From assembly GCF_900156525.1 (NCBI RefSeq), contig NZ_FTPS01000001.1:1550001-1614000 (forward strand): a stretch of 64,000 nt of DNA. The letters run 5' to 3'. Positions 51,576 through 60,040 of this stretch are shown here, piece after piece. Position 1 is the first letter of the stretch; every line of letters starts with the position of its first letter. Source of the stretch: Pontibaca methylaminivorans. Its GTDB lineage: Bacteria; Pseudomonadota; Alphaproteobacteria; Rhodobacterales; Rhodobacteraceae. Position numbers and translations under genes: made by a program. The notes beneath the pieces were generated by a model. It did no database searches and was not told the DNA's origin. It saw nothing but the letters and a program-made list of their open reading frames with translations.

Positions 51576-52871
51576 ATGTCGCCCATGTCCCGCACACCAC
51601 CCCCCTTTGCCCGTTTCGAGTGGATGATCGCCTGGCGCTATCTGCGGGCACGCCGGGCCGAGGGTGGCGTCAGCGCCATGACCTGGATCAGCCTCATCGG
51701 CATCACGCTTGCGGTTTTCGCGCTGATTGCCACGCTCGCCGTGCGCTCGGGGTTCCGCGCGGAATTCGTGAACACGATCCTCGGCGCGAATGCGCATGTG
51801 ACCGTCTACAGCGCCGGGCAGGTGGATGAACAGGGCCGGGTCAGCCGCACCATCGCCGATTACGGCGATTGGGCGGAACGGGTCGCGGCCGTGCCCGGAG
51901 TGACCCGTGTCGCCCCGCTCGTGAAGGGCCAGGTGATGATCACCGCGCAGGGGCGCAACGCCGGGGTCGAGGTGTTCGGCATCCAGGCGGACGACCTGAA
52001 AAGCCTGCCGGGCATTGCCGGAAGCGACGAGGCGCAGGGCGATCTGGGCCGCTTCGACGAAGGCATTGCCATCGGCACCGGGGTCGCGCGCGAACTCGGC
52101 GTGCGGGTCGGGGACCGGATCAGGCTGATTTCGCCCGACGGGGTCAAGACCGCCTTCGGCACCAGCCCGCGCATCAACGCCTATGAGGTGGTCTATATAT
52201 TCTCGGCCGGGCGCTACGACATCGACCGCACCCGCGCCTATCTGCCCTTTGCCGAGGCGCAATCCTATTTCAACCGCGAGGGCGTCGCGGACGAACTCGA
52301 GGTCATGGTGCAGGATCCCGAGAACGTCGAGCCGATCGCGCTTGCGATCCAGCGCGCGGCGGGCGGTGATGCGCTGGTCTGGACCTGGCGCGATGCCTCG
52401 GGCGGATTTCTGCGCGCGCTCGATGTCGAGGACAACGTGATGTTCGTGATCCTTTCGATCCTTGTGCTGATCGCCACCATGAACATCGTTTCCGGGCTGG
52501 TCATGCTGGTCAAGAACAAGGGCAGCGACATCGGCATCCTGCGCACGATCGGCCTTTCCGAGGGGTCGGTGATGCGGGTGTTCTTTCTCTGCGGGGCGCT
52601 GACCGGGCTGGTCGGCACGCTGATGGGCGTGATTCTGGGCTGCCTGTTCGCGATCTATATCGACCCGATCTTTTCCTTCGTGAACTACGTGATGGGCGGA
52701 GGGGTCTGGGATCCGTCGATCCGGGGCATCTACAACCTGCCGGCGGAACTGCGGGCGGGGGATGTGCTTTCGGCGGTGGCGCTGTCGCTCGGGCTGTCCT
52801 TCCTCGTCACCATCTTTCCGGCGCGGCGCGCGGCGCGGCTCAATCCGGTGGAGGCGCTGCGCTATGAATGA
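51576..52871 (+). CDS. lolC: Lipoprotein-releasing ABC transporter permease (LolC/LolE)
   Basis: Inner-membrane permease that, with LolD, releases outer-membrane lipoproteins to LolA. 431 residues: N-terminal helix after [20 protein letters not shown], a large periplasmic MacB-like core domain (about 60-270), then three helices with [36 protein letters not shown] and a last NPVEALRYE. Start could also be ATG 51585. Overlaps lolD by eight bases. Confidence 0.95.
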   Translation: MSPMSRTPPPFARFEWMIAWRYLRARRAEGGVSAMTWISLIGITLAVFALIATLAVRSGFRAEFVNTILGANAHVTVYSAGQVDEQGRVSRTIADYGDWAERVAAVPGVTRVAPLVKGQVMITAQGRNAGVEVFGIQADDLKSLPGIAGSDEAQGDLGRFDEGIAIGTGVARELGVRVGDRIRLISPDGVKTAFGTSPRINAYEVVYIFSAGRYDIDRTRAYLPFAEAQSYFNREGVADELEVMVQDPENVEPIALAIQRAAGGDALVWTWRDASGGFLRALDVEDNVMFVILSILVLIATMNIVSGLVMLVKNKGSDIGILRTIGLSEGSVMRVFFLCGALTGLVGTLMGVILGCLFAIYIDPIFSFVNYVMGGGVWDPSIRGIYNLPAELRAGDVLSAVALSLGLSFLVTIFPARRAARLNPVEALRYE

Positions 52872-53544
52872 GCCGGTCCTGAGCATCGAGGGTCTGGAAA
52901 AGACCTATAACCGCGGCCGTCCGGGCGAGGTGGCGGTGCTGCGCGGCATCGACCTGTCGCTTGCGCGGGGCGAGGTCGCGGCCCTGGTCGCCCCGTCGGG
53001 GGCCGGGAAATCGACATTGCTGCATATCGCCGGGCTGCTTGATGTGCCCGATTCGGGGCGCGTGATGATCGGCGGGCAGGACATGGCGCGCGCGAGCGGG
53101 CGGGTGCGCACCGGGGTGCGGCGGCGCGACATCGGATTCATCTATCAGTTTCACCATCTCCTGCCCGAATTCAGCGCCGTCGAGAACATCATGCTGCCGC
53201 AGCTTGCCGACGGGGCGGCCCGGGGGGAGGCGCAGGCGCGGGCATTCGATCTGCTTGAAAGCGTCGGCATCCGCAATCGTGCGCAGCACCGCCCCGCGGC
53301 CCTGTCCGGGGGCGAGCAGCAGCGTGTCGCCTTCTGCCGCGCGCTTGCGAACCGCCCGCGGCTTCTGCTTGCGGACGAGCCGACCGGAAACCTTGACCCG
53401 GCGACCTCGGACCAGGTGTTCGCGGCGCTCATGGAACTGGTGCGCGGCAGCGGGCTCGCGGCGCTCATTGCCACCCACAACATGGACCTTGCCGCGCGCA
53501 TGGACCGGGTTCTGCGGCTCGAGGCGGGCGTTCTGGCCGAGTGA
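52864..53544 (+). CDS. lolD: Lipoprotein-releasing ABC transporter ATP-binding protein LolD
   Basis: ATPase of the Lol exporter. 226 residues with Walker [10 protein letters not shown] (first Gly replaced by Ala, as usual in alphaproteobacterial LolD), Q-loop [19 protein letters not shown], signature [15 protein letters not shown], Walker [13 protein letters not shown] and the H-loop ATHNMDLA. Starts within the lolC end. Confidence 0.96.
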   Translation: MNEPVLSIEGLEKTYNRGRPGEVAVLRGIDLSLARGEVAALVAPSGAGKSTLLHIAGLLDVPDSGRVMIGGQDMARASGRVRTGVRRRDIGFIYQFHHLLPEFSAVENIMLPQLADGAARGEAQARAFDLLESVGIRNRAQHRPAALSGGEQQRVAFCRALANRPRLLLADEPTGNLDPATSDQVFAALMELVRGSGLAALIATHNMDLAARMDRVLRLEAGVLAE

Positions 53545-53568
53545 ATCCCGCATCCGCGCCAGCCCGGT

Positions 53569-54255
53569 TCAGTCGCAGATGCCGCCGACCTCGGCCCCGC
53601 TCCAGGGAAGCAGCACGTCATGTTCGCGCGCGCCGGGCAGATCCGAGACCGGGAAGGCGCGGCTCAGCATCTCGTGCAGGCGCTGTGTGCGCGCGGCCTT
53701 CGGGGCGAGGGCGCGGCAGCAGATATATTCCTCGACCACCGCGCCCTGCTGCTCGAAGCCGTAATCGAGGAAATCCGGCGTGCCCTCGATCTCGAACAGA
53801 TAGGGGTCTTCGGTGGTGCGATGTTCGCGCAGGGCGGCAAGCGGGCTGTATCCGGTGCGGGACCGGTTCTGCCACTGCCAGACATGGGTCAGTTCGTGGC
53901 CGAGCAGCATCGCCTGAACAAGGTCGATCATGCCGGGGTAATCCGCCATGAAGTCGTCGGAATACCATTCGCGCGTGAACAGCACATGGTTGAAAAGCGT
54001 CATCGCCGCCGGCTTGGTGGTCACGTATTCCCGGGTGACGGGCGGAAGCATGCGCTCGCGGCAGGTGGTGCGCGGGCGCTGCGGATAGCGGAACGTGACC
54101 GGAGCGAGCGGCGCCCCCCTGACCAGGCGCACCTTGCCGGTATCAAGGCCGCTGCCGTGGAGCGCCCGGGCGAAATCGGTCTCATTCGGCGTCAGTTCAC
54201 GCCCGCAAGCGGCAAGGACCATGAGCGTCACAATGAAAAGGGCGGTCCGGGCCAT
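53569..54255 (-). CDS. Lipoprotein with HExxH-type zinc motif
   Basis: A 228-residue probable lipoprotein: signal MARTALFIVTLMVLAACG with lipobox LAAC (cysteine 17). The mature part has LLGHELTHVWQWQNR with a His-Glu-x-x-His metal motif as in metallopeptidases, and five or six cysteines (CGR, TTCRER, CCRAL, GGIC). The start ATG 54255 gives exactly a signal peptide; longer frames upstream are spurious. Family not recognised by name; conserved in Rhodobacterales as far as I recall. Divergent from nnrS and convergent with lolD. Confidence 0.8.
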   Translation of the reverse strand: MARTALFIVTLMVLAACGRELTPNETDFARALHGSGLDTGKVRLVRGAPLAPVTFRYPQRPRTTCRERMLPPVTREYVTTKPAAMTLFNHVLFTREWYSDDFMADYPGMIDLVQAMLLGHELTHVWQWQNRSRTGYSPLAALREHRTTEDPYLFEIEGTPDFLDYGFEQQGAVVEEYICCRALAPKAARTQRLHEMLSRAFPVSDLPGAREHDVLLPWSGAEVGGICD

Positions 54256-54372
54256 GATCGGGCAAATCCTGCGGCGGGTGTAAAGCGGCTGCCCTTCGGT
54301 GCCTGCCCGGCGCGGCGCCGTCAAGCGCGCCGCAGAAGCCGCGGGGCGGGGTGCCGGTGCCGCGCAGGAATT

Positions 54373-54410
54373 TTCATGCCTCCGGCGGGGATATTTCCTG
54401 CCAGAAGAAG
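54373..54410 (+). repeat. Intergenic repeat, copy 2
   Basis: Matches 6712-6749 in 37 of 38 bases. The single difference turns CCCGCC into CCTGCC in the stem, which keeps a G-U pair in a plus-strand RNA but not in a minus-strand RNA. Confidence 0.7.
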
Positions 54411-54453
54411 CAGTGGGGGCAGTTTCACGGCAGGCCTGCGGCGCCGGGGTCGC

Positions 54454-54467
54454 TTGATATTCGTCAA
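54454..54467. promoter_or_regulatory. FNR/NnrR-type binding site before nnrS
   Basis: TTGATATTCGTCAA, a symmetric TTGAT-N4-GTCAA site of the FNR-CRP family. NnrR/Dnr-type nitric-oxide regulators use this form. The centre is 66 bases before the nnrS ATG, leaving room for a promoter with the site near -41. Confidence 0.65.
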
Positions 54468-54526
54468 GCCCCGTGGCAGGGCGATAGTCTAGAGATTTGG
54501 TCGGAATGCAATCGGGGGAGTAACCC

Positions 54527-55723
54527 ATGGCCGAGGCTCGTTTCCGGACATCGCGTGACGCAGGCAGGCGGGGCGGGGTTTTCCTTTCGCTCGGCTTCCG
54601 CCCGTTCTTTTTCGCGGCGGGGCTGTTTGCGGTGCTTGCCATGGCGGTCTGGATCCTTGCCTGGCACGGGAGCGAGGTGATCGCCCCGTCCATGGGAACG
54701 CGCAACTGGCATGTTCACGAGATGATCTTCGGCTATGGCAGCGCCGTGGTTTCCGGCTTCCTGTTCACGGCGGTGCCGAACTGGACCGGGCGCCCGGCCG
54801 TGTCCGGGAGCGCGCTTGCCGGGCTGTTCCTGCTCTGGCTGGCGGGGCGCATCGTTCTGCTGTTCCCCCTGCCGCCGGTCTGGGTAGCGGTGATCGACGT
54901 GATCTACCTGCCGGTGATGGCGCTGGTTCTGGCGCGCGAAATCCTCGGGGCCGGGAACCGCCGAAATCTGGTGGTTCTGGCGCCGCTCCTGCTGTTTGCG
55001 CTTGCCAATATCCTGTTCCATGTCGAGGTGGCGCGGCAGGGGGTGTCCGGCATCGGCATGCGGCTCGGGCTTGGGGGGCTTGTGTTCCTGGTCATGGTGA
55101 TCGGCGGGCGGATCATCCCGGCCTTTACCCGCAACTGGCTGCTGCAGCGGGGCGCGGCCCGGCAGCCGGCGGCTCCCGGCCGGTTCGACCTTGGGGCGCT
55201 GCTTCTGGGGGGCGCGGCGCTGCTGTTCTGGGTGGTGCAGCCGATGGGATGGCCTGCGGCGGCGGTTCTCGGCCTTGCCGGCGTTCTGCATCTTGTCCGT
55301 CTGGCGCGCTGGTGCGGGTTCGCGACGCTTCCGAGCCCGCTGCTTTTCGTTCTGCATCTGGGCTATGCCACGGTTCCGGCGGGGCTTTTGCTGCTGGCGC
55401 TGGCGGCGGTGCAGCAGGATTTCGTGACCGAGGTCGCCGCGCTTCACATGTTCGGGGTCGGGGTGATCGGCGCCATGACGCTGTCGGTGATGGTGCGCGT
55501 CTGTCTTGGCCATACCGGCCGCCCGCTGCGTTCGGACGGCTGGATGAATGCGGCCTTCGGGCTGGTCTTCGGCGCGGCGCTGGTGCGGGTTCTCGCGCCG
55601 CTGACCGGGTTCGAGGGGCCGATGATCGACCTTGCCGCCCTGCTCTGGATCGTGGCTTTTGCCCTGTTCCTGCTGCGGATCGGTCCGCTCCTGTTCCGCC
55701 CCCGGCTTGGAGGACAGGGCTGA
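54527..55723 (+). CDS. nnrS: NnrS family protein
   Basis: A 398-residue membrane protein of the NnrS family, haem/copper-containing and linked to nitric-oxide and nitrosative stress response; usually controlled by NnrR. About 12 helices; FLSLGFRPFFFAAGLFAVL near the N terminus, NWHVHEMIFGYGSAVVSGFL with conserved His, and late MFGVGVIGAMTLSVMVRVCL with GHTGRPL. Stop overlaps nnrU start (TGATG). No nitrite or nitric oxide reductase genes lie in the window. Confidence 0.93.
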   Translation: MAEARFRTSRDAGRRGGVFLSLGFRPFFFAAGLFAVLAMAVWILAWHGSEVIAPSMGTRNWHVHEMIFGYGSAVVSGFLFTAVPNWTGRPAVSGSALAGLFLLWLAGRIVLLFPLPPVWVAVIDVIYLPVMALVLAREILGAGNRRNLVVLAPLLLFALANILFHVEVARQGVSGIGMRLGLGGLVFLVMVIGGRIIPAFTRNWLLQRGAARQPAAPGRFDLGALLLGGAALLFWVVQPMGWPAAAVLGLAGVLHLVRLARWCGFATLPSPLLFVLHLGYATVPAGLLLLALAAVQQDFVTEVAALHMFGVGVIGAMTLSVMVRVCLGHTGRPLRSDGWMNAAFGLVFGAALVRVLAPLTGFEGPMIDLAALLWIVAFALFLLRIGPLLFRPRLGGQG

Positions 55724-56394
55724 TGGGGGGCTGGGGCGAGTTCATCGCTGCATTCGCGGCCTTTTTCGCAAGCCATGTCATTCCCATGCGCCCCGCGATC
55801 CGCAGCCGGCTGATGGCGCGGATGGGGGTGCGCGGCTATTTCATGGGGTTCAGCGCGTTGTCGGTGGCGGTGCTGATCTGGCTGATCATCGCGGCCCATG
55901 GCGCCCCCTATGTCGAGATTCTGCCGCCCTGGCGGATCTGGCGCTGGGCGCCGGTTCTGGTCATGCCCTTTGTGGTGGCACTGGTGGTGGCGGGGATGAT
56001 GCGGGTCAATCCGCTGTCGTTCGGCGGCGTCGGGCGGCGCCCGTTCGATCCGGCCGATCCGGGGATTCTGGGGTTCACCCGCCATCCGATGCTGATCGCG
56101 CTGCTGCTCTGGTCGGTCGCGCATCTGCTGGCGAACGGGGATCTTGCGCATGTGATCCTGTTCGGGATGTTCGCGGGATTTGCCGTCATGGGCATGGCGC
56201 TGACCGACCGGCGCAAGCGGCGCGATCTTGGCGCCGAGGCCTGGGCCGACCTCGCGCGCAACACGGGGTGGTTTTCGCCGTCGCGTCTGGCCGGGCTGCG
56301 GCCGGATCCGCGGGCCACGCTGCTTGTGCTGCTGACATTCGCGGTGTTGCTCTGGCTGCACCCGCTGGTGATCGGGGTCTCGCCGCTGCCGTGA
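55723..56394 (+). CDS. nnrU: NnrU family protein
   Basis: A 223-residue integral membrane protein of the NnrU family, linked to denitrification in Rhodobacter, resembling isoprenylcysteine methyltransferase-like membrane enzymes. Markers: AFFASHVIPMRPAIRSRLMA, the FTRHPMLIALLLWSVAHLLANG stretch (in parts) with conserved Arg-His-Pro. Coupled to nnrS by TGATG overlap, so both follow the FNR/NnrR-type site. Confidence 0.9.
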   Translation: MGGWGEFIAAFAAFFASHVIPMRPAIRSRLMARMGVRGYFMGFSALSVAVLIWLIIAAHGAPYVEILPPWRIWRWAPVLVMPFVVALVVAGMMRVNPLSFGGVGRRPFDPADPGILGFTRHPMLIALLLWSVAHLLANGDLAHVILFGMFAGFAVMGMALTDRRKRRDLGAEAWADLARNTGWFSPSRLAGLRPDPRATLLVLLTFAVLLWLHPLVIGVSPLP

Positions 56395-56401
56395 GAGCGC
56401 G

Positions 56402-57142
56402 TCAGATCCGCCGGAGGGTCGCATCCCCGGCCTGCATGTCGCCCCCCGCGCGGTCGAAGCGCAGATAGGCGATGGCGGTGTCCCCGGCTCGGGTATGCAG
56501 CGTTCCGGCCGGCTTCCCCCCGCTCGTGATCCCGGCACCCGGGCCTGCGTCGCCTTCGACCCGGACCCGCACGAACCCCTTGCGCAGTTCGGTCTTGTGG
56601 CGCATCCGCGCGGTGACTTCCTGCCCGACATAGCAGCCCTTGCGGAAATCGACCCCGTTCAGCCGGTCGAACCCGGCTTCGAGGATATAGCTGTCGGGGG
56701 TGAGCTCGATCCCGCTTTCGGGAATGCAATGCGCAACGCGGATCGCGTCCCAGTCGCTGCCGTCGTCGCTTTCGGGGGCGGCGCTGTAGGCGCGCCAGCC
56801 GAGCGCTTCGTGACGCGGATCGGGCCATGCGCCGGCGGGCGCCGGGCCGGTGCCGCGCTGCAGGTTGAGCCCCGATTCGGCGATGTCCACATCGGCACGC
56901 AGCTTGTACATGCGCAGCCGCTTCAGCAAGTCGTCCGCGAGCGGCGCAGCCACATCAAGCAGCACCGCATCATCCGGCGCATCGGGGGCAAGGAAGAAAT
57001 CGGCGATATACTTGCCCTGCGGCGTCAGCAGCGCGGCATAGACAAGGCCCTGCGCCAGTTTGCCGACATCATTGGTGACAAGCCCCTGCAGGAAATCCCG
57101 CGAATCGCGTCCCGTGATGCGGAAGATTCGGCGCGTGGTCAT
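56402..57142 (-). CDS. ygfZ: YgfZ-type folate-binding protein
   Basis: A 246-residue GcvT-fold protein of the YgfZ/IBA57 family, needed for maturation of some Fe-S enzymes. Signature KGCYVGQEVTARMRHKTELR with the conserved cysteine; N-terminal DSRDFLQGLVTNDVGKL and TPQGKYIADFFL. ATG 57142 follows GGAGGCGACC. It converges with nnrU (seven bases between stops). Confidence 0.92.
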   Translation of the reverse strand: MTTRRIFRITGRDSRDFLQGLVTNDVGKLAQGLVYAALLTPQGKYIADFFLAPDAPDDAVLLDVAAPLADDLLKRLRMYKLRADVDIAESGLNLQRGTGPAPAGAWPDPRHEALGWRAYSAAPESDDGSDWDAIRVAHCIPESGIELTPDSYILEAGFDRLNGVDFRKGCYVGQEVTARMRHKTELRKGFVRVRVEGDAGPGAGITSGGKPAGTLHTRAGDTAIAYLRFDRAGGDMQAGDATLRRI

Positions 57143-57212
57143 GGTCGCCTCCTGATTTGTCCGGCTCCCTGATAACGCGGGAGCGGGACGGATGACAGGG
57201 GCGGCTGCGCTT

Positions 57213-59087
57213 TCAGCCGAGGAACCGCGCGGTGAGCCGGCGCAGCAGGCCCGGACGGGGCTCGGACGGTGCGGGCAGCATCGGCGGCGGGGCCGGAAGC
57301 TCCGGCGCGGCCGTGTCCCGGCCGGGGTCGGATTGCGCGCGGTAGAGATCGGCATAGATGCCATCGCGCGCGAGCAGCTCCTCATGGGTGCCGCTCTCCG
57401 CGACCCGACCGCGATCCAGCACCAGAATCCGGTCGGCATTGCGCACGGTCGAAAGCCGGTGGGCGATGACCAGCGTCGTTCGTCCGCCCGAAAGCCGGTC
57501 GAGCGCCGTCTGCACGATCTTTTCCGACTGGGTGTCGAGCGCGCTGGTGGCCTCGTCGAGCAGCAGCACCGGCGTGTTGCGCAACAGGGCGCGGGCGATC
57601 ACGACGCGCTGGCGCTGCCCGCCCGAAAGGGCCGAGCCGCGCGGCCCGACCAGCGTGTCGAGCCCGGCGGGCAGGTCCTTCACGAAATCGCTCACATGGG
57701 CGGCGTCGAGGATCGGCACCAGTTCCTCATCGCTCACATCGTCGCGCCCGAGCAGGATGTTTTCGCGCAGGGTCTCGTCGAACAGGAGTGCCTCCTGACT
57801 GACCACGGAGAAAAGACCGCGCAGCGTTTCCAGTTCGATCCGGCCGACGGCGACACCGCCGAGCAGCACCTCGCCGGCCTGCGGATCGACAAGACGCGTC
57901 AGCACGTTGAAGATGCTCGACTTGCCGGCCCCCGAAGGCCCGACCAGCGCCGTGGTCTTGCCTGCCTCGGCATGGAGGCTCAGATCGTTCAGCACGGTCG
58001 CCTCGCCATAGCGCAGGGTCACGTTGCGGAAGGTCACGTCGGGCAGCCCCTCGGGCGGTGCGACCGGATCGGGGGGCGACAGCAACAGGATCGGCGCGTC
58101 GAGAAGCTCTTTCAGCCGCTCGAGCGCGGCGGCGGCGGCCTGCCAGGCCGCGCTCATGCCGGCCAGGCGGCGGACCGGATCGAAGGCGAGGCCGATCGCG
58201 GTAAAAAAGCTCATGAAATCGCCGACGGTCTTCTTGCCCTCGATGATCTCGGCACCGCCGAGCAGCAGCACCGCCATGAAGCCGAGCCCGGCCATGATGT
58301 CGACCACGCCGGTCACCGCCGCCGTGCCGAAGGCCGAGCGGACCTCGGAGCGCACGAATGTGTCGGTGTGTTTCTCGAACTGTGCGGTCTGGTAGTCCTC
58401 GAGATTGTTCAGCTTGATCGGCACCATGCCGTGAAAAATCTCGTCCAGCCGCTTGGCCAGCGTCGCGCCCAGGTCGCGCGCCTGCGCGGCCTTCTTGCGC
58501 ACGTAACGCTGCCCGGCCCCGATCGGCAGCAGGGCGATCGGGGCGCCGATCAGCATCACCGCCGTCCAGCGCCAGTCGATGTTGATCGCGACCCCGAGCA
58601 GCACGACCAGCGATATGAAATCGCGGCCCGTCGTGGTGATGATGGTGCGCCAGACGGTGTTGATCGACCCCACATCTGACTGGATGCGCTGGATCAGCAC
58701 GCCGGGCGGGTGCGCCTGGTGAAACGCGCTGTCCTGCCGGATCAGCCGCCGCAGCAGATCGACCCGCAACTGGGCGGCCGTTTCCTGCGAGATCTTGGAC
58801 AGCAGCACCTGCTGCACCACGCCCGCGCAGCCGCGTGTCGCAAACACCACAAGAAAGACGACACTGACCCAGGCCAGCATCTGCGCGTTGCCCTGCACGA
58901 AGACGCTGTCGAACATCGGCTTCATCATGTAGCTGATCGCGCCGGCCATGCTGCCTTCGAGCACCATGAAAAGCACGGCGATGGACAGCACGCCGACGTG
59001 ACGGCGCAGATAGCCATGCCATAGCCAGCCGAGCAGTTCGCCGGCCGACTTGTGCCGTTTTTGCCGTGTCCGGGCCTTGACCTTCAT
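57213..59087 (-). CDS. ABC transporter, fused permease and ATPase (MsbA-like)
   Basis: A 624-residue half-transporter, probably exporting lipid or another hydrophobic substrate. Six helices in the first 330 residues (AGAISYMMKPMFDSVFVQG in helix 1-2 region), then the ATPase with Walker A LVGPSGAGKSS, Q-loop VVSQEALLFDETLRENILLG, signature LSGGQRQRVVIARALL, Walker B LLLDEATSALD and H-loop VIAHRLSTVRNAD. A Pro-rich tail ends the protein. Start ATG 59087 follows GAGCAGG; upstream frame to 59234 is not likely coding. Confidence 0.93.
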   Translation of the reverse strand: MKVKARTRQKRHKSAGELLGWLWHGYLRRHVGVLSIAVLFMVLEGSMAGAISYMMKPMFDSVFVQGNAQMLAWVSVVFLVVFATRGCAGVVQQVLLSKISQETAAQLRVDLLRRLIRQDSAFHQAHPPGVLIQRIQSDVGSINTVWRTIITTTGRDFISLVVLLGVAINIDWRWTAVMLIGAPIALLPIGAGQRYVRKKAAQARDLGATLAKRLDEIFHGMVPIKLNNLEDYQTAQFEKHTDTFVRSEVRSAFGTAAVTGVVDIMAGLGFMAVLLLGGAEIIEGKKTVGDFMSFFTAIGLAFDPVRRLAGMSAAWQAAAAALERLKELLDAPILLLSPPDPVAPPEGLPDVTFRNVTLRYGEATVLNDLSLHAEAGKTTALVGPSGAGKSSIFNVLTRLVDPQAGEVLLGGVAVGRIELETLRGLFSVVSQEALLFDETLRENILLGRDDVSDEELVPILDAAHVSDFVKDLPAGLDTLVGPRGSALSGGQRQRVVIARALLRNTPVLLLDEATSALDTQSEKIVQTALDRLSGGRTTLVIAHRLSTVRNADRILVLDRGRVAESGTHEELLARDGIYADLYRAQSDPGRDTAAPELPAPPPMLPAPSEPRPGLLRRLTARFLG

Positions 59088-59325
59088 GAATCCTGCTCTT
59101 GGAATCCAGTTGTCGCCGGGCGCGGAACGGTCCGCCTGACCGGGTTCATCTACATCCCGCATTCGGACCGGGATGGGAACCCCCTGCGGCGCCGGGGGTC
59201 CGAGATCGCGGGGGCAGTTCTCTGCAGGCAACACCTGCGGGACCGGATCGCAGGATTGACATTCCAGCCGCGAAACCGGGGAATGGTTCCGTAATTCGGG
59301 AAACCGTCAGGAGGAAAAGCGGCCA

Positions 59326-59637
59326 ATGCGGGATTTTTTCATTCTCTGGCTCGAGCGGATCATCAACATCGCGATCATAATCGGGGCGGTTGCCGTGTTC
59401 ATCGCGGGACTCGCGGCGATGCTGACCGGCGGGCATGGTGCAGGCATGGGTGCCGGTTTCGCCATGGGCATCGGCATCTGGATCGGCGGGGCGCTTTACC
59501 TCGTGGTGATCGGCGGCCTGGCCTATCTGGGGCTTGGCATCTACAACAACACGCTGCGCACGGCGAACGCGGTCGAGCGTCTGGCCGCGCAGGGCGACGA
59601 CGCGCCGTCTCAGGCGTCGGGGCGCGTCACCACGTAA
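59326..59637 (+). CDS. Small two-helix membrane protein
   Basis: A 103-residue protein with two hydrophobic segments (IAIIIGAVAVFIAGLAAML; WIGGALYLVVIGGLAYLGLG) linked by a Gly-rich stretch, and a polar tail. Not recognised; small proteins like this are common next to transporters. ATG 59326 is preceded by CAGGAGG. Its end overlaps the convergent DUF454 gene by 28 bases. Confidence 0.8.
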   Translation: MRDFFILWLERIINIAIIIGAVAVFIAGLAAMLTGGHGAGMGAGFAMGIGIWIGGALYLVVIGGLAYLGLGIYNNTLRTANAVERLAAQGDDAPSQASGRVTT

Positions 59638-60005
59638 AGCCCTGCCCCCGAAAGCGCGACCGCCTGGATGGTCAGGATCACCCAGTTGAACCCCATGAAG
59701 ATGCTGGCGACGAAGGTCAGCGCCATGACTGAAACGGCGAGGATCTTGGCCCTGCGGGGAATGGCGCCGCGTTCTTCCCAGTCGCGGGTCAGGGGGCCGA
59801 AGATGCGATGCGCAAGCAGCCATGCCCGCAGCCGGGGCGAGCCCTTGCCGAACATATAGGCGGCCAGCAGCACGAAAGGCGTGGTGGGCAGCACCGGCAG
59901 CACCACCCCCGCCGCACCGAGCGCAAGCGCCCCCCAGCCGCCGACTGTCCAGAGCCAGCGGCTGACGGCTGGACGGGATGGAGGCTCTGGGTCGTCTGCG
60001 GACAT
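59610..60005 (-). CDS. DUF454 (YbaN) family membrane protein
   Basis: A 131-residue inner-membrane protein of the YbaN/DUF454 family; function unknown. Family marks: WTVGGWGALALGAAGVVLPVLPTTPFVLLAAYMF and the charged GSPRLRAWLLAHRIFGPLTR, given here in parts: LGAAGVVLPVLPTTPF, FGKGSPRLRAWLL, RDWEERGAIPRRAK. Start ATG 60005 has AAAGGC before it. It lies 35 bases beyond valS on the same strand. Confidence 0.88.
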   Translation of the reverse strand: MSADDPEPPSRPAVSRWLWTVGGWGALALGAAGVVLPVLPTTPFVLLAAYMFGKGSPRLRAWLLAHRIFGPLTRDWEERGAIPRRAKILAVSVMALTFVASIFMGFNWVILTIQAVALSGAGLYVVTRPDA

Positions 60006-60040
60006 TGATGTTGCCTTTTCCGGGCCGGCCGGCAGCGGCG

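Noticed and set aside
51158-51595. Minus-strand open frame of 145 codons between proS and lolC
   Set aside because: No ribosome binding site and unbiased codon use; overlaps the proS terminator and gene end.
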